Source: Larix kaempferi (Eukaryota; Streptophyta; Pinopsida; Pinales; Pinaceae). Taken from it: a DNA stretch of 64,000 nt. Shown here in pieces: positions 23,961 to 35,230 of the stretch (position 1 is the stretch's first letter; the number at the start of each line of letters is the position of its first letter). The stretch is from NCBI GenBank assembly GCA_027924585.1, contig BSBM01000077.1, positions 23,501 to 87,500 on the forward strand, written 5' to 3'. Made by a program: the position numbers and the translations under genes. A model generated the notes under the pieces. The model saw only the letters and a program-made list of their open reading frames with translations, did no database searches and was not told the DNA's origin.

Positions 23961-24155
23961 ATCAAGAGGGAGCACACTCTAGTTGTTCCTGCAAGAAAGC
24001 AAAGGAGCACAGTTCAGTAGTTTCTGCAAGGATGCAGATATTCAGAGGGAGTTGACCACTTCTCACAATCCACATAAGAATGGAGTTGCAGAAAAGAAGC
24101 AAAGACTGAGAGGGAGTCAACCCAACAAACAAACAAAGATAAGTATTTGAATTGT
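23960..24155 (+). pseudogene. B-C integrase stub
   Basis: About 60 codons can be read around 'FCKDADIQREL' followed by 'NPHKNGVAEKK' (24067-24099). This is the integrase segment around the catalytic Glu (usual PQQNGVAERKN). The HHCC finger and both catalytic Asp residues are missing. Non-coding spacer follows, until an AG at 24556. Confidence 0.72.
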
Positions 24156-24556
24156 CATTACTTGCATATTTTATTGTTTAAATAATTCTGTTCAATAATG
24201 TATATACTGATGTTCCTAGAATTAGGTTGTGTATTATGCATATTAGAATAGTTGCATTGATGAACAATATACTACTAATATGCATGGGTAAGTGGCCTAT
24301 GGCACTGTACAACATTCCATTGCTACTTATCTAGAATGAAACCTCTTTGCTGACATGTTGGGAGTTGTGCACACTCTTAACAATGTTCTGGTAGAGATTG
24401 GAAGGCATCTAGAAAGTTATGGGATATGGATAAATGTTGTATTGAAGCATTGGCTAAGATAATTGCATGACTATATGACATATTTATTTATGTGTAAGAA
24501 TTTGTTCTGAAAACTATGAGATGTTTTATAATCATGCAATTTAACTTGTTGTGTAG

Positions 24557-25786
24557 GAAAGATCGTATGACATCACCTACAAAAGAAGAACTACAACATT
24601 TTTTCAACAACAAAATTATCTATTGAAGATATTGAAGTTCCCAGGATATGGGAAGAATGTCATGATACGTCGATCATGAAGAATGATGTTTGGGATGTAG
24701 TACCAAGACCTAAAGGGAAGTTTGTTATGACTTCCATATGGATCTATCAAGATAAAGCATGCTGCAGATGGCAGCATAGAGAAATATAAAAGTGATGAAA
24801 TAGAAGATACACCAGATAGATTTCAAGACATCTTTCTTGAATGGTGTAGTTGAAGAAGAAGTGTATGTGGAGCAGCCACTTGGTTCTGAGACACATGACA
24901 GGGAGTCATATATGTGCAAAACTTGGGTATGATGCACCACTTTCTAGGTATGGAGGTGTGGCAGAGTGCAGATGGAATCTTCCTTGGACAAGGGAAGTAT
25001 GCAGTAGAGATCCCGAAGAGGTTCGGGATGATGGACTGCGAGGCTATGGCATCGAACCTGAAGCTTCTGTGTGATGCTTCATCTGAACCGGTTGATGTCT
25101 CTATGGATCGTCAGATGATTGGGTTCTTGATGTACCTAACGAACATGAGACTAGATATTTGCTTTGCGGTGAACACATTGAGCCAGTTCCTGACAGATCC
25201 GAGGAGTGTTTACTTGGTTGTTGTAAAGAATATTCTGAAGTACCTGAAAGGTACAGTGGATTATGGGCTCAAGTATGAAGCGAATCAAAATTTTAACCTG
25301 TAGGGTTATGTTGATTCAGATTGGGCAGGCAGTGCTGCAGATAGGAAGAGCACATCTAGGTGCTGCTTCAGTATGGGATCAGGTGTGATCTCTTGGTTCA
25401 GTAGGAAGTAGTCCTACGTAGCACTGAGTACAGCTGAGGTAGAGTATGTTGCATCTTGTTCAACTAGTTGTGAGGCAGTATGGCTATGGAAGCTACTGTC
25501 TGAGTTATTTGATCTCCCATTGGATGCTACTGGTATCTTTTGTGATAACCAGAGTTGTGTGAAGCTGTCCGAGAACCCAGTGTTTCATGACAGGTAGAAA
25601 CACATAGAGATCAAATATCACTATATCAGGGATATGGTGCAGAGAGGAGCTATGAAGCTCCTGTACATTGCAACGGACGAGCAGATTGCAGATGTGCTGA
25701 CGAAGCCACTAGCCAGGGTGAAGTTCGAGTACTTCAGGGAGAGGCTTGGTGTTCTTCAGATTGATGACACTTCGAGGAAGAAGTGA
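24557..25786 (+). pseudogene. B-C RT/RNase H block without RT active site
   Basis: The frame holds the RT start ('IMKNDVWDVVPRPKGK'), then 'DFKTAFLNGVVEEEV'-type text in a shifted frame. After 'ESYMC' it jumps straight to 'MHHFLGMEVW'. About 80 residues, including the YMDD catalytic motif, are deleted. RNase H follows (VDSDWAG near 25310; 'GIFCDNQSCVKLSENP'; ends 'DVLTKPLARVKFEY') to a stop at 25784. There are stops within RNase H too. The deletion is shared with A-D. Confidence 0.88.
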
Positions 25787-25904
25787 TGGACACATTTGCA
25801 GAAGCCATTCCAAGCATGTTGGAAGGAGGATCATTCACATGGCTCTGGATGTAAGCGCTAGACGATGAGCATCAGGATGATGCTCCAGTTACTGCTCTGT
25901 ATAC

Positions 25905-26440
25905 GCATCATGTTGGATGCTGGATATGATCAGTTGGATCATTTATATATGTACGCATCATGTTGGATGTTGGATATGATCAGTTGGATCATTTATATGT
26001 ATATGTATGTATGCATCATGTTGGATGCTGGATATGATCGGTTGGATCATTTGTATGTATTTTGTATATGCATCATGTTGGATGCTTGGACCATGTAACT
26101 GTATATGTATTAGGTGGATACATTGTATGATCAGGTGGATCATGTATGGTGATATGTATCATGTATTTGTATTTGTATCAGGTGGATACACTGTATGATC
26201 AGGTGGATACACTGTATGATCAGGTGGATCATGTATGATGATATGTATAAGGTAGATACTTGGTATGCATCAGGTAGACGCATTGTATGATCAGGTGGAT
26301 ACACTGTATGATCAGGTGGATCATGTATGATGATATGTATCAGGTAGATACTTGGTATGCATCAGGTAGATGCATTGTATGATCAGGATGATCATGTGTA
26401 CATTAGGATGATGTATGGTGAGTATTAGGTTGATACTCTA
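25905..26440 (+). repeat. B-C minisatellite 1
   Basis: GCATCATGTTGGATG starts at 25905, 25955, 26013 and 26070 (50-58 bp apart), each unit ending with a 'GATCAGTTGGATCATT' phrase. It then degrades into GTATCAGGTGGATAC / GATCAGGTGGATC alternations up to 26440. It lies after the RNase H stop. Reading frames across it are artefacts of the repeat. Confidence 0.85.
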
Positions 26441-26449
26441 TGGCCCTGG

Positions 26450-27050
26450 ATCAGGTTGTGCAGATGAGCATATAATTTGGCCCTGGGAGATTTGCAAATA
26501 GTCTTTCAAGGTTTTTCCTATGGCATATAATTTGGCCCTAGGATATTTGGAAAATGCTCTTTCGAGGTTTTGCTCTGGGAGGACATATAATTTGTCCCTG
26601 GGAGATCTGCAGATAGTCTTTCGAGGTTTTGCCTATGGCATATAATCTGGCCTTGGGATATCTGGCAGATACTCTTTCGAGGTTTTGTCCTATGGCATAT
26701 AATATGTCCCTGGGAGATCCGATAGGTTGGGCTGTGTACCCATAATAAGTCCTGGGATGCTCTTGCGAGGTTTTGCCATGAACACATATAATCTGTCCCT
26801 GGGAGATCCTATAGGTAGAGCTATGTGCTCGTAACTGCCTGGGATGCTCTTGCGAGGTTTTGTGGTGACCACATATAATTTGTCCCTGGGAGATCCTATA
26901 GGTAGAGCTGTGTGCTCGTAACAGCCTGGGATGCTCTTGCGAGGTTTTGTGGTGAGGTCACATATAATATGGCCCTGGGAGATCCTATAGGTAGAGTCGT
27001 GTGCTCGTAACAGCCTGGGATGCTCTTTCGAGGTTTTGTGATGCACATAA
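26450..27050 (+). repeat. B-C minisatellite 2
   Basis: Units of 56-90 bp carry CATATAAT-TGGCCCTGGGA and TCTTTCGAGGTTTTG. The GAGGTTTT core falls near 26502, 26562, 26620, 26680, 26767, 26851, 26940 and 27029. A minus-strand frame of 173 codons arises only from this periodicity. Confidence 0.85.
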
Positions 27051-27286
27051 TAAGTCCCGAGGATTCCACAGTATGTCCAGTGATGACGAAGACCTGCAGG
27101 TGGTAGGCCTACATCCAGTATAAAAAGGACTAGCTCTGTAGAACTTCCTATGATGAGTAGATTCATAGATTGATTGAGATAGCAGCAATAGTGACGATGA
27201 TGATGACTCAATGATGATTATCCAGTGACGATGATCCAGAGAAGATGACTTATGCTAGAAGACCTGTGTCGAGAAATACCTTCCTA

Positions 27287-27298
27287 GTTAAGAGGGAG
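27287..27298 (+). other. B-C polypurine tract
   Basis: TTAAGAGGGAG directly precedes the TG of the 3' LTR. It primes plus-strand DNA synthesis. The identical tract stands before LTR D (31298-31308), and its complement before LTR E. Confidence 0.85.
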
Positions 27299-27944
27299 TG
27301 TTGATGTATATGTAAATTCGGAATGTATTTCACATATATGTATATTGTATTCCTATAGAGATGTTATTATTCCTCTATACGGAAGTGTCGTCATTTATAT
27401 TGTAAGTGTCATAACTTATATTTGATGGGTTACTAGACCACCTTGTTGGGGTCTGCCCTGTATAAGTCATGTGGGTCAAAGGGTTATTAGACCACCCTAT
27501 TGGGGGTCGGCCATGTGGGTCAAAGGGTTATTAGACCACCCTAGTGGGGGTCAGCCCAGTCAACAATATGTTAATTGGTTAAGTTGAGGCTGACCTAGTT
27601 GAGTAAAGGTCAAGTCAAGTTAGTGTATAAATAGAGAGTGTGTCTATCTCATTTTACACATTCTATTCTCTCACTCACACTTTGGAGAGTGGCGCACTTG
27701 TGGAGGAGGAGGCTCTGCTGCTAGGAGAAGACTATCTCTTGTATTCTGGTTGTATCATTGCTCTATCTATCTCTGAGGAAGTTATTGGGGTTTTTCACCT
27801 TTATGGTTTTCCCCAAGTAAACTCTGTGTCTCTTGTGTTCTTACATTATTGTGTCCATGATTGATATGCTGTAGATTTGCTGTACATGTTGTTCTCTCAG
27901 TTAAGATCCTAGATCAAATTGAAGTAAATTCTAAAAATTTAACA
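27299..27944 (+). repeat. B-C 3' LTR
   Basis: 646 bp, with one copy of the 44-bp block as in LTR B, TATA box at 27626. It ends AAATTTAACA and is followed by the ACCTC duplication. Confidence 0.92.
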
Positions 27945-27949
27945 ACCTC

Positions 27950-28190
27950 AATGATGATACTAATAAGCATGCATAGGGACCAAGGATGAATATAAGTTCA
28001 AGAATAGGTAATCCAGGAAGCAAAGATCAAGAGGGAGCACACTCCAGCAACTCCTGCAAGGATGCAGATATTCAGAGGGAGTTGACCATCTTTCTGCATT
28101 CCGCAACAAAAAGGTGTAGAAGAAGCTACTTCGGTAGCTCCTGCAAGAAAGCAAAGACTCAGAGGGAGTCCACCCAACAAACAAACAAAG
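27950..28190 (+). pseudogene. A-D integrase stub
   Basis: A-D resumes after B-C. The frame shows 'CKDADIQRELT' and, after a frameshift, PQQKGVEE (28101-28124), the segment around the integrase catalytic Glu. As in B-C, nothing else of integrase is left. Confidence 0.7.
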
Positions 28191-28616
28191 ATAAGTATTT
28201 TAATTACCACTTCTTACATATTTGTTTGTTTAAATAAAATTGTTCAATGATACATATGCTTATGTTCCTAGACTTAGGATATGTATTTTGCATATTCGCA
28301 TTAATGAACAAGATACTACTAATATGCATATGATGGGTAAGTGGCATATGGCACTGTACAACATTCCATTGCTACTTATCTAGAATGAAACCTATTTGCT
28401 GACATGTTGGGAGTTGTGCACACTCTTAACAATGTTCTGGTAGAGATTGGAAGGCATCTAGAAAGTTACGGGATATGGATAAATGTTGTATTGAAGCATT
28501 GGCTAAGATAATTGCATGACTGTATGAAATATTTCTTTATGTGTAAGAATTTGTTCTGAAAACTATGAGATGTTTTCTAATCATGCAATTCAACTTGTTG
28601 TGTAGGAAAGATCATA

Positions 28617-29839
28617 TGCCATCACCTACAAAAGAAGAACTACAACATTTGTTCAGCAACAAAATTATCTATTGAAGATATTGAAGTTCCCAGGATATGG
28701 GAAGAATGACATGATCCTTCGATCATGAAGAATGATGTTTTGGATGTAGTCCCAAGACCTGAAGGGAAGTTTGTTATGACTTCCATATGGATCTATCAAG
28801 ATCAAGCATGTTGCAGATGGCAGCATAGAGAAATATAAAAGTGATGAAATAGAAGATACACCAGATGGATTTCAAGACAGCTTTCTTGAATGGTGTAGTT
28901 GAAGAAGAAGTGTATGTGGAGCAGCCACTTGGTTCTGAGACACATGACAGGGAGTCATATATGTGCAGAACTTGGGTATGATGCACCACTTTCTAGGTAT
29001 GGAGGAGTGACAGAGTGCAGATGGAATCTTCCTTGGACAAGGGAAGTATGTAGTAGAGATCCTGAAGAGGTTTGGGATGATGGACTGTAAGGCTATGGCA
29101 TCGAACCTGAAGCTTCTGTGTGATGCTTCATCTGAACTGGTTGATGTCACTATGTATCGTCAAATGATTGGGTCCTTGATGTACCTGACAAACATGAGAC
29201 CAGATATTTGCTTTGCGGTGAACACATTGATCCAGTTCCTGACAGATCCGAGGAGTGTTCAGCTGGTTGGTTGTTGTAAAGCATATTTTGAGGTACCTGA
29301 AGGGTACAGTTGATTATGGGCTCAAATATGATGTGAATCAAAATTTTAACCTGTAGGGTTATGTTGATTCAGATTGGACTGGTAGTGCTATAGATAGGAA
29401 GAGCACATCTGGATGCTGCTTCAGTATGGGACCAAGTGTGATCTCTTGGTTTAGTAGGAAGCAGTCCTGCATAGCACTAAGTACAGCTGAGGCAGAGTAG
29501 TTTGCAGCCTGTTCAGCTAGTTGTGAGGCAATATGGCTACGGAAGCTACTGTATGAGTTATTTGATCTCCCATTGGATGCTATTGGTATTTTCTACGATA
29601 ACTAGAGTTGTGTGAAGCTGTCTGAGAACCCAGCGTTTCATGACAGGTCAAAACCCATAGAGATCAAATATCACTATATCAGGGATATGGTGCAGAGAGG
29701 AGCTTTGAAGCTCCTGTACGTTGCGACGGATGAGAAGATTGCATATGTGCTAACAAAGCCACTAGCCAGGGTGAAGTTTGAGTACTTAAGGGAGAGGCTT
29801 GGCATTCTTCAGATTGATGACACTTCGAGGAAGAAGTGA
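28617..29839 (+). pseudogene. A-D RT/RNase H block without RT active site
   Basis: Same organisation as in B-C: RT start ('IEDIEVPRIW' segment), 'FLNGVVEEEVYVEQPLG', then the jump from ESYMCRTW to the MHHFLGMEVW region with YMDD deleted. RNase H (VDSDWTGS) and 'LTKPLARVKFEYLRERLG' follow, with a stop at 29837. Several stops and at least one frameshift are present. Confidence 0.85.
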
Positions 29840-29945
29840 TGGAGACATTTGCTGAAGCCATTCCAATCATGTTGGAAGGAGGATCCTTCATATGGCTATG
29901 GATGTAAGCGCTGGATGATGAGCATCAGGATGATGTTCTAGTTTC

Positions 29946-30535
29946 TGGTTTGTATGATCAGTTGGATCATTTATATGTATGTATGCATCATGTTGGATGC
30001 TGGATATGATCAATTGGATCATTTATATGTATGTATGCATCATGTTGGATGCTGGATATGATCAGTTGGATCATTTATATGTATATGTATGTACGCATCA
30101 TGTTGGATGCTGGATATGATCAGTTGGATAATTTATATGTATGTATGCATCATGTTGGATACTGGATATGATCGGTTGCATCATTTGCATGTATTTTGTA
30201 TATGCATCATGTTGGATGCTTAGACCATGTATCTGTATATGTATCAGGTGGATACATTGTATGATCAAGTGGATCATGTATGGTGATATGCATCATGTAT
30301 TTGTATTTGTATCAAGTGGATACACTATATGATCAGGTGGATCATGTATGATGCTATGTATCAGGTAGATACTTGGTATGCATTAGGTAGATGCATTATA
30401 TGATTAGGATGATCGTGGATGACGAGCTTCAGGATGTTGCTCCAGATGACTTGCAACAGGATGTTGTAGTGATGATGATCAGGATGATCATGTATACATC
30501 AGGATGATGTATGGTGAGTATCAGGTTGATACTCT
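29946..30535 (+). repeat. A-D minisatellite 1
   Basis: About six GCATCATGTTGGAT / GATCAGTTGGATCATT units lie at 50-60-bp spacing, then GGTGGATAC-type alternations. Copy number and order differ from B-C. Confidence 0.82.
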
Positions 30536-30554
30536 ATGGTCGTGGATCAAGTTG

Positions 30555-31055
30555 TGCAGATGAGCATATAATTTGGCCCTGGGAGATTTGTAGATAGTCT
30601 TTCGAGGTTTTTCCTATGGCATGTAATCTGGCCCTGGGATATCTGGAAAATGCTCTTTCGAGGTTTTTCTCTGGGAGGACATATAATTTGGCCCTGGGAG
30701 ATTTGCAGATAGTCTTTCAAGGTTTTTCCTATGGCATATAATCTGGCCCTGGGATATCTGGCAGATGCTCTTTCGAGGTTTTGTCCTATGGCATATAATA
30801 TGTCCCTGGGAGATCCGATAGGTTGGACTGTATGCCCGTAATAAGTCTTGGGATGCTCTTGCGAGGTTTTGCTGTGACCACATATAATCTGTCCCTGGGA
30901 GATACCATAGGTAGAGTTGTGTGCTCGTAACAACCTGGGATGCTCTTGCGAGGTTTTGTGGTGAGGTCACATATAATATGGCCCTGGGAGATCCTATAGG
31001 TAGAGTCATGTGCTTGTAACAGCCTGGGATGCTCTTTCGAGGTTTTGTGATGCAC
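30555..31055 (+). repeat. A-D minisatellite 2
   Basis: TCTTTCGAGGTTTT and TGGCCCTGGGAGAT units at 60-90-bp spacing, as in B-C. Two overlapping minus-strand frames (30547-30933 and 30614-31078) are repeat artefacts. Confidence 0.82.
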
Positions 31056-31308
31056 GTAATAAGTCCTGAGGATTCCACAGTATGGCCAGTGATGACGAAG
31101 ACCTGCAGGTGGTGAGCCTACATCCAGAATGAAAAAGGACTAGCTCTATAGAACTTCCTATGATGAGTAGATTCAGAGATTGATTGAGATAGTAGCAGCA
31201 GTGACGATGATGATGACTTGATGACGATTATCCAGTGACAATGATCCAGAGAAGATGACTTGTGCTAGAAGACCTGTGTCGAGAAATACCTTCCTAGTTA
31301 AGAGGGAG

Positions 31309-31998
31309 TGTTGATGTATATGTAACTTCGGAATGTATTTCACATATATGTATATTGTATTCCTATAGAGATGTTATTATTCCTCTATACGGAAGTGGTT
31401 GTATTCCTATAGAGATGTTATTATTCCTCTATACGGAAGTGTCGTCATTTATATTGTAACTGTCGTAACTTATACTTGATGGGTTATTAGACCACCTTGT
31501 TGGGGTCAGCCCTGTATAAGTCATGTGGTTCAAAGGGTTATTATACCACCCTATTGGGGGTCGGCCAGGTGGGTCAAAGGGTTATTAGACCACCCTAGTG
31601 GGGGTAGGCCCAGCCAACATTATGTTAAGTGGTTAAGTTGAGACCGACCTAGTTGAGTAAAGGTCAAGTCAAGTTAGTGTATAAATAGAGAGTGTGTCTC
31701 TCTCATTTTACACTTTCTATTCTCTCACTCACACTTTGGAGAGTGGCGCACTTGTGGAGGAGGAGGCTTTGCTGCTAGGAGAAGACTATCTCTTGTATTT
31801 TGGTTGTATCATTGCTCTATCTATCTCTGAGGAAGTTATTGGGGTTTTTCACCTTTATGGTTTTCCCCAAGTAAACTCTGTGTCTCTTGTGTGCTTGCAT
31901 TATTGTGTCCATGATTGATATGCTGTAGATTTGCTGTACATGTTGTTCTCTCAGTTAAGATCCTAGATCAGATTGAAGTAAATTTTGAAAATTTAACA
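31309..31998 (+). repeat. A-D 3' LTR
   Basis: 690 bp, including the 44-bp duplication that it shares with LTR A. TATA box at 31680. Preceded by the purine tract TTAAGAGGGAG and followed by element M. Confidence 0.92.
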
Positions 31999-33764
31999 CT
32001 TTCAAGAACCCTTCTTGTTACTGGATCGAATGGATCATCATAGTCCAAATCATGAATCTTTGAGTACCTTTTGTCAAAAAACTGATATTGTTGCTTGGTT
32101 GAATTATGTATATCCCCCATGTCAAGTCTCTCCAATATATTGTGGATCAAACCCCACCATCATGTAGCACCTCTCTAAGAGAAGTGGATATGCATGACAC
32201 AGTGCAAGTTTTGCATGATACTGAGATCTGGTGGTTCTATGGTAAGATGGATCCCCAACTGTGTTCCCAGTAGCTACAAGGACTTTTTGAGCCAATATTG
32301 GCCCTGGCCATGGATAGGGAGCATGTTTTGGATTTGGATCTCAATCTGAATCTCCTTGAAATTTATTCTCAACATCAAGATATTTATCCTCATCTTCATT
32401 ATAAGAGATATCACTTTGATCTTCATCATATTCTGATGGGGTAGGAAGAGAGTATGGAAAAAAATGTGAGAATTCATATGCCTTGGAGGCATGGTTTGCA
32501 AACCCTTTCTCTATAATATTCCTAGTAGATATCTCTACAATCTCAACTGTGTCGGGACCAAAGACCACCTTCTTCATTGAACCTATGTGAGTCATCTGAT
32601 ATACATACAACAAATTTGATGACAAAGAAGGCACAAATAGAACATTTTTGAACTTCCCATGCTCCATATGTATTGTTCCCTTCCCTTCAGTAGATATCAG
32701 AGAGTTGTCTCCCATGTAAATAATCAGACCATCTTTGAGATCTAAAGAAGAAAATGATTCTCTAGAGGAAACCATGTGGTTGGAGGCTCCTGAATCTATG
32801 AGGAGGGCTTGTCATTTTGAAAATACAGCCTTTAGTGCATGGCATGTCTCATGACCATCAAACTCACTTCCAGAATCAGTCTATCTTGCACCTTTTGGGA
32901 GGGAAATGTTGTGATATTCAATAAGCTTGGTCATTTGATCTATCTTCTTTTGCATGTAATATCTCTCTGGGCGGTTTCCTTTCTTGCAATAGGAACACTT
33001 GGATCTCTCAAATCCCTAATGTTTGTTCTTGTTAGAGATGGAGGCTCCTTCTGATGCAATTGACTTGTCATTCTGCTTAGGTTCAGATGGCCTCTTATCC
33101 TTCCCCTTCCCATTTGCACTTTTTGATTCTCCATCCATAAGAGCATGATCTTTGGAGGCCTTCAAGGTGCCCATCTGGATAAAATTATCTTGTTCTTGGA
33201 TGAGAGATTCAGTGGAAACATTTAAGGAGGGAATATTCCAACTAGGGATTGACATTGACCCATAATGGAAGGTAGAGACAAATATGGAGAACTAAGGACC
33301 TAGCTTTCTCAGAATGGATAGCACTAGCTGCTCACCCTTCTTCTCAATGCCACACTTCTTGCATTGTATAACTAGATATTTGAATTTTGAAAATAACTGT
33401 TGAATGGTCTCGAAACTGCTTGGTTGTAGAGCAATCAACTCATTTTCTAGAATATGGCCTCTTATCTCATCTTGTTTTTCGAAGAGGGTCTCTAACTTCA
33501 ACCATAATTATCTTAGAGTCTTCAATCCATAGAGGTGGAAGAGTATATATATCTGGAAATATGAATACACATGAAACCAAATGCTTCATCCGATATATTC
33601 AGATACTTAGTTTTCTCCACAACTAATTGTGGTTCGGGATCCTTCCCCATTGTCACCATGTACAGTGATTTGTTACGTAGTACCATATGCATATCAACCC
33701 TCCAATCAAGGTAATTGAAGTGTGTCAGGATCCTGGGAAAGAGAGAAGAGTTTGAATTTTCCAT
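31999..33764 (-). pseudogene. M gag-protease joined to the pre-RT linker
   Basis: Gag starts at an ATG at 33764 (MENSNSSLFPRILTHFNYLD) and runs with frameshifts through a typical capsid region. A degenerate zinc knuckle near 32985 keeps CSYC but has lost the His and last Cys. Protease carries LIDSGASNHM (32785-32800). The pre-integrase phrase 'GFANHASKAYEFSHF' is followed within about 30 codons by a Pro-rich linker and 'GDPSYHRTTRSQ', normally found between integrase and RT. The integrase core is thus deleted. The gene stops at 31999 where A-D is inserted. Beyond A-D no RT remains. Confidence 0.8.
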
Positions 33765-34058
33765 TACAACTGCTGGAGCGAATACAAGGTGAAAACTGCT
33801 GCAATTGCAGAAAAATGTTGCAATTTTTGCAACACTGAAAAAAATTGAATAACATGAAAAAAAATCTCAATAATGGAGGTAGAATACTACTGAGCACTGC
33901 TTTAGGAAAGTAGGAACTTTTATCCGGATCCTTCACACTTGGCTAGACCTCATTGGATTTCTCCAATGAATTCAATGCAGTGGCACCAATATTTGTTGTG
34001 GAAATCCAGAGGCTTATGGTGCACTACTGAAAGAAGCTGATAAACCTATTCAATCAAT

Positions 34059-34071
34059 GGCTCTAATACCA
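34059..34071 (-). other. M primer-binding site
   Basis: The complement reads TGGTATTAGAGCC, an initiator-Met-type Copia primer site with one or two changes. It lies 2 bp inside the 5' LTR. Confidence 0.82.
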
Positions 34072-34073
34072 CA

Positions 34074-34727
34074 TGAAATTATAATTCACAATAGCTCTAA
34101 GAGCCGAGGATAACTCACAAAGAAAGAATGAGCATAAAAGTCGAATAAGAGTGAAAACTGCAGTAAAAAAGAGCAGAAGAATAATTATGCACAGAACTCA
34201 GATAGGAGTAGAATAATGCCACATGATCCAATAATCAGTATAATGAACAATGATGATACAATGGAGAGAATTCGAATCAGATAGAAGAATTCGAACCTCA
34301 CTTGGTCTAGAATATGGATTATCACCGCTGGAGTGCTCTGTAATACTCAAACTCAACTTAACTGAACCTAAAATCAGCTAACTAAAGACATAATTAGTTA
34401 ACTGACTAAGGAAGGTGCAATAGTGAGTTTTTCATTCATGCTAGTCAGAAAAAAGGCACATGAGGCCACAATCAGTGGCATCTGGAGCTCTAAACCCCCA
34501 CAAGATTAAGCTAACTCAGGTGGAGTGCACTGGAAGACTCAGTAGGTTCATATAAAATAGGGAACTGACTGAAGTGGTCCTAATGTGATGCATGCAGGGA
34601 TCCGAAGGTGGTAGATGGATCCTGGATGACATCTGCACACCACTAGGGGGAAAATGACATCATCAAAAACTAGGAAAAATAAATAATGCTAGGTAGGACA
34701 AGGATGGAGTATTGAAATATCCTAACA
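34074..34727 (-). repeat. M 5' LTR
   Basis: 654 bp. On the minus strand it begins TGTTAGGATATTTC and ends AATTTCA, and matches 17045-17717 over its length. The primer site and gag follow on the minus strand. Confidence 0.87.
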
Positions 34728-35230
34728 TTTCAAAAAAAATTAAATGAGGATGGACAAGTTGTCAGAAATGAAGCAAGATTGGTATGCAAAGGGTATGCGC
34801 AAATCGAAGGAATATATTCTAAGGAAAAAATTTCTCCAGTGGTACGAATGGAAGCAATCATACTTTTCTTGGCATATGCCTGCTCAGAAAATGTCAAGGT
34901 ATATCAAATGGATGTAAAAACAGTTTTTCCGAATGGTGATCTTGAAGAAGAAGTATACATTGAACATACAAAAGGTTTCTCTCTATCCGACAATAAGGAC
35001 AATATCTGCAAGCTCAAGAAATCTTTATATGGACTAAAACAAGCTCCCAAATACTCATACTCAAGATTGGATAAATATCTGCAAAAACAAGGTTTCAGGA
35101 GAGAAAGTGTTGACAATAATCTTTACATCAAAATTGAAAATGAGAAAATGATTGTTGTGGAAGTATATGTTGACGAAATCATTTTTTAAAGAAATGATGA
35201 AAAAATGAATCAACAATTTGCAAAGGAAAT
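34728..35230 (+). pseudogene. H reverse transcriptase, main part
   Basis: Continues the RT domain cut at 17039. It includes 'VCKGYAQIEGIYSKEK', 'VYQMDVKTVFPNGDLEEEVY', 'LKKSLYGLKQAPK' and the catalytic loop as YVDE instead of YVDD. The second catalytic Asp is therefore Glu, which should cripple polymerisation. A stop (TAA) follows shortly after the loop. A 136-codon stretch (34779-35189) is open. Confidence 0.85.

Larger units (their letters stand above)
21228..27944 (+). mobile_element. Copia element B-C, innermost insertion, complete ends
   Basis: 646-bp LTRs lie at 21228-21873 and 27299-27944. The perfect target duplication ACCTC is at 21223-21227 and 27945-27949. The host DNA on either side is one continuous stretch of A-D, as shown by B-C's own version at about 23870-23920. 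Internal parts run in order: primer site, leader, gag stub, spacer with intron-like borders, integrase stub, spacer, RT/RNase H block lacking the active site, two minisatellites, purine tract. It is non-autonomous and is the youngest event in this nest by position. Confidence 0.93.
18057..31998 (+). mobile_element. Copia element A-D, level 3 of the nest, non-autonomous
   Basis: 690-bp LTRs lie at 18057-18746 and 31309-31998, with a primer site after the first and a purine tract before the second. It is interrupted at 21227/27945 by sister copy B-C. The flanks are TTTTT (18052-18056) and CTTTC (31999-32003), a 5-bp duplication if two C-to-T changes are allowed. On both sides lies element M in the same orientation. 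Internally there is a gag stub, an integrase stub and an RT/RNase H block without the RT active site. Both of its LTRs share a 44-bp internal duplication that B and C lack, which confirms the pairing A with D. Confidence 0.88.
17045..34727 (-). mobile_element. Copia element M, level 2 of the nest, integrase-less
   Basis: Its two LTRs are at 34074-34727 (5') and 17045-17717 (3'), with a primer site at 34059-34071 and a polypurine tract at 17718-17727. The remaining internal DNA is about 2.1 kb before and 0.34 kb after the insertion of A-D (18057-31998). It encodes gag and protease, then jumps to the linker before RT, so the integrase core and all of RT/RNase H are absent. It splits H inside RT. 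The 5-bp flanks (TGATG left, TTTCA right) do not match, so the duplication has decayed or the ends are slightly misplaced. Confidence 0.82.

Noticed and set aside
25865-26440. GATC-rich repeats considered as a CRISPR-like array
   Set aside because: Units vary in length and have no unique spacers. The array lies in a plant retroelement 3' untranslated region.
26690-27211. 173-codon minus-strand frame (and similar frames at 30547-31078)
   Set aside because: It is a read-through of the 60-90-bp minisatellite. The protein is the same phrase repeated, on the strand opposite to the element's genes.
17040-34732. Target duplication for element M
   Set aside because: The flanks TGATG and TTTCA do not match. 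The insertion is inferred from the split RT domain instead.
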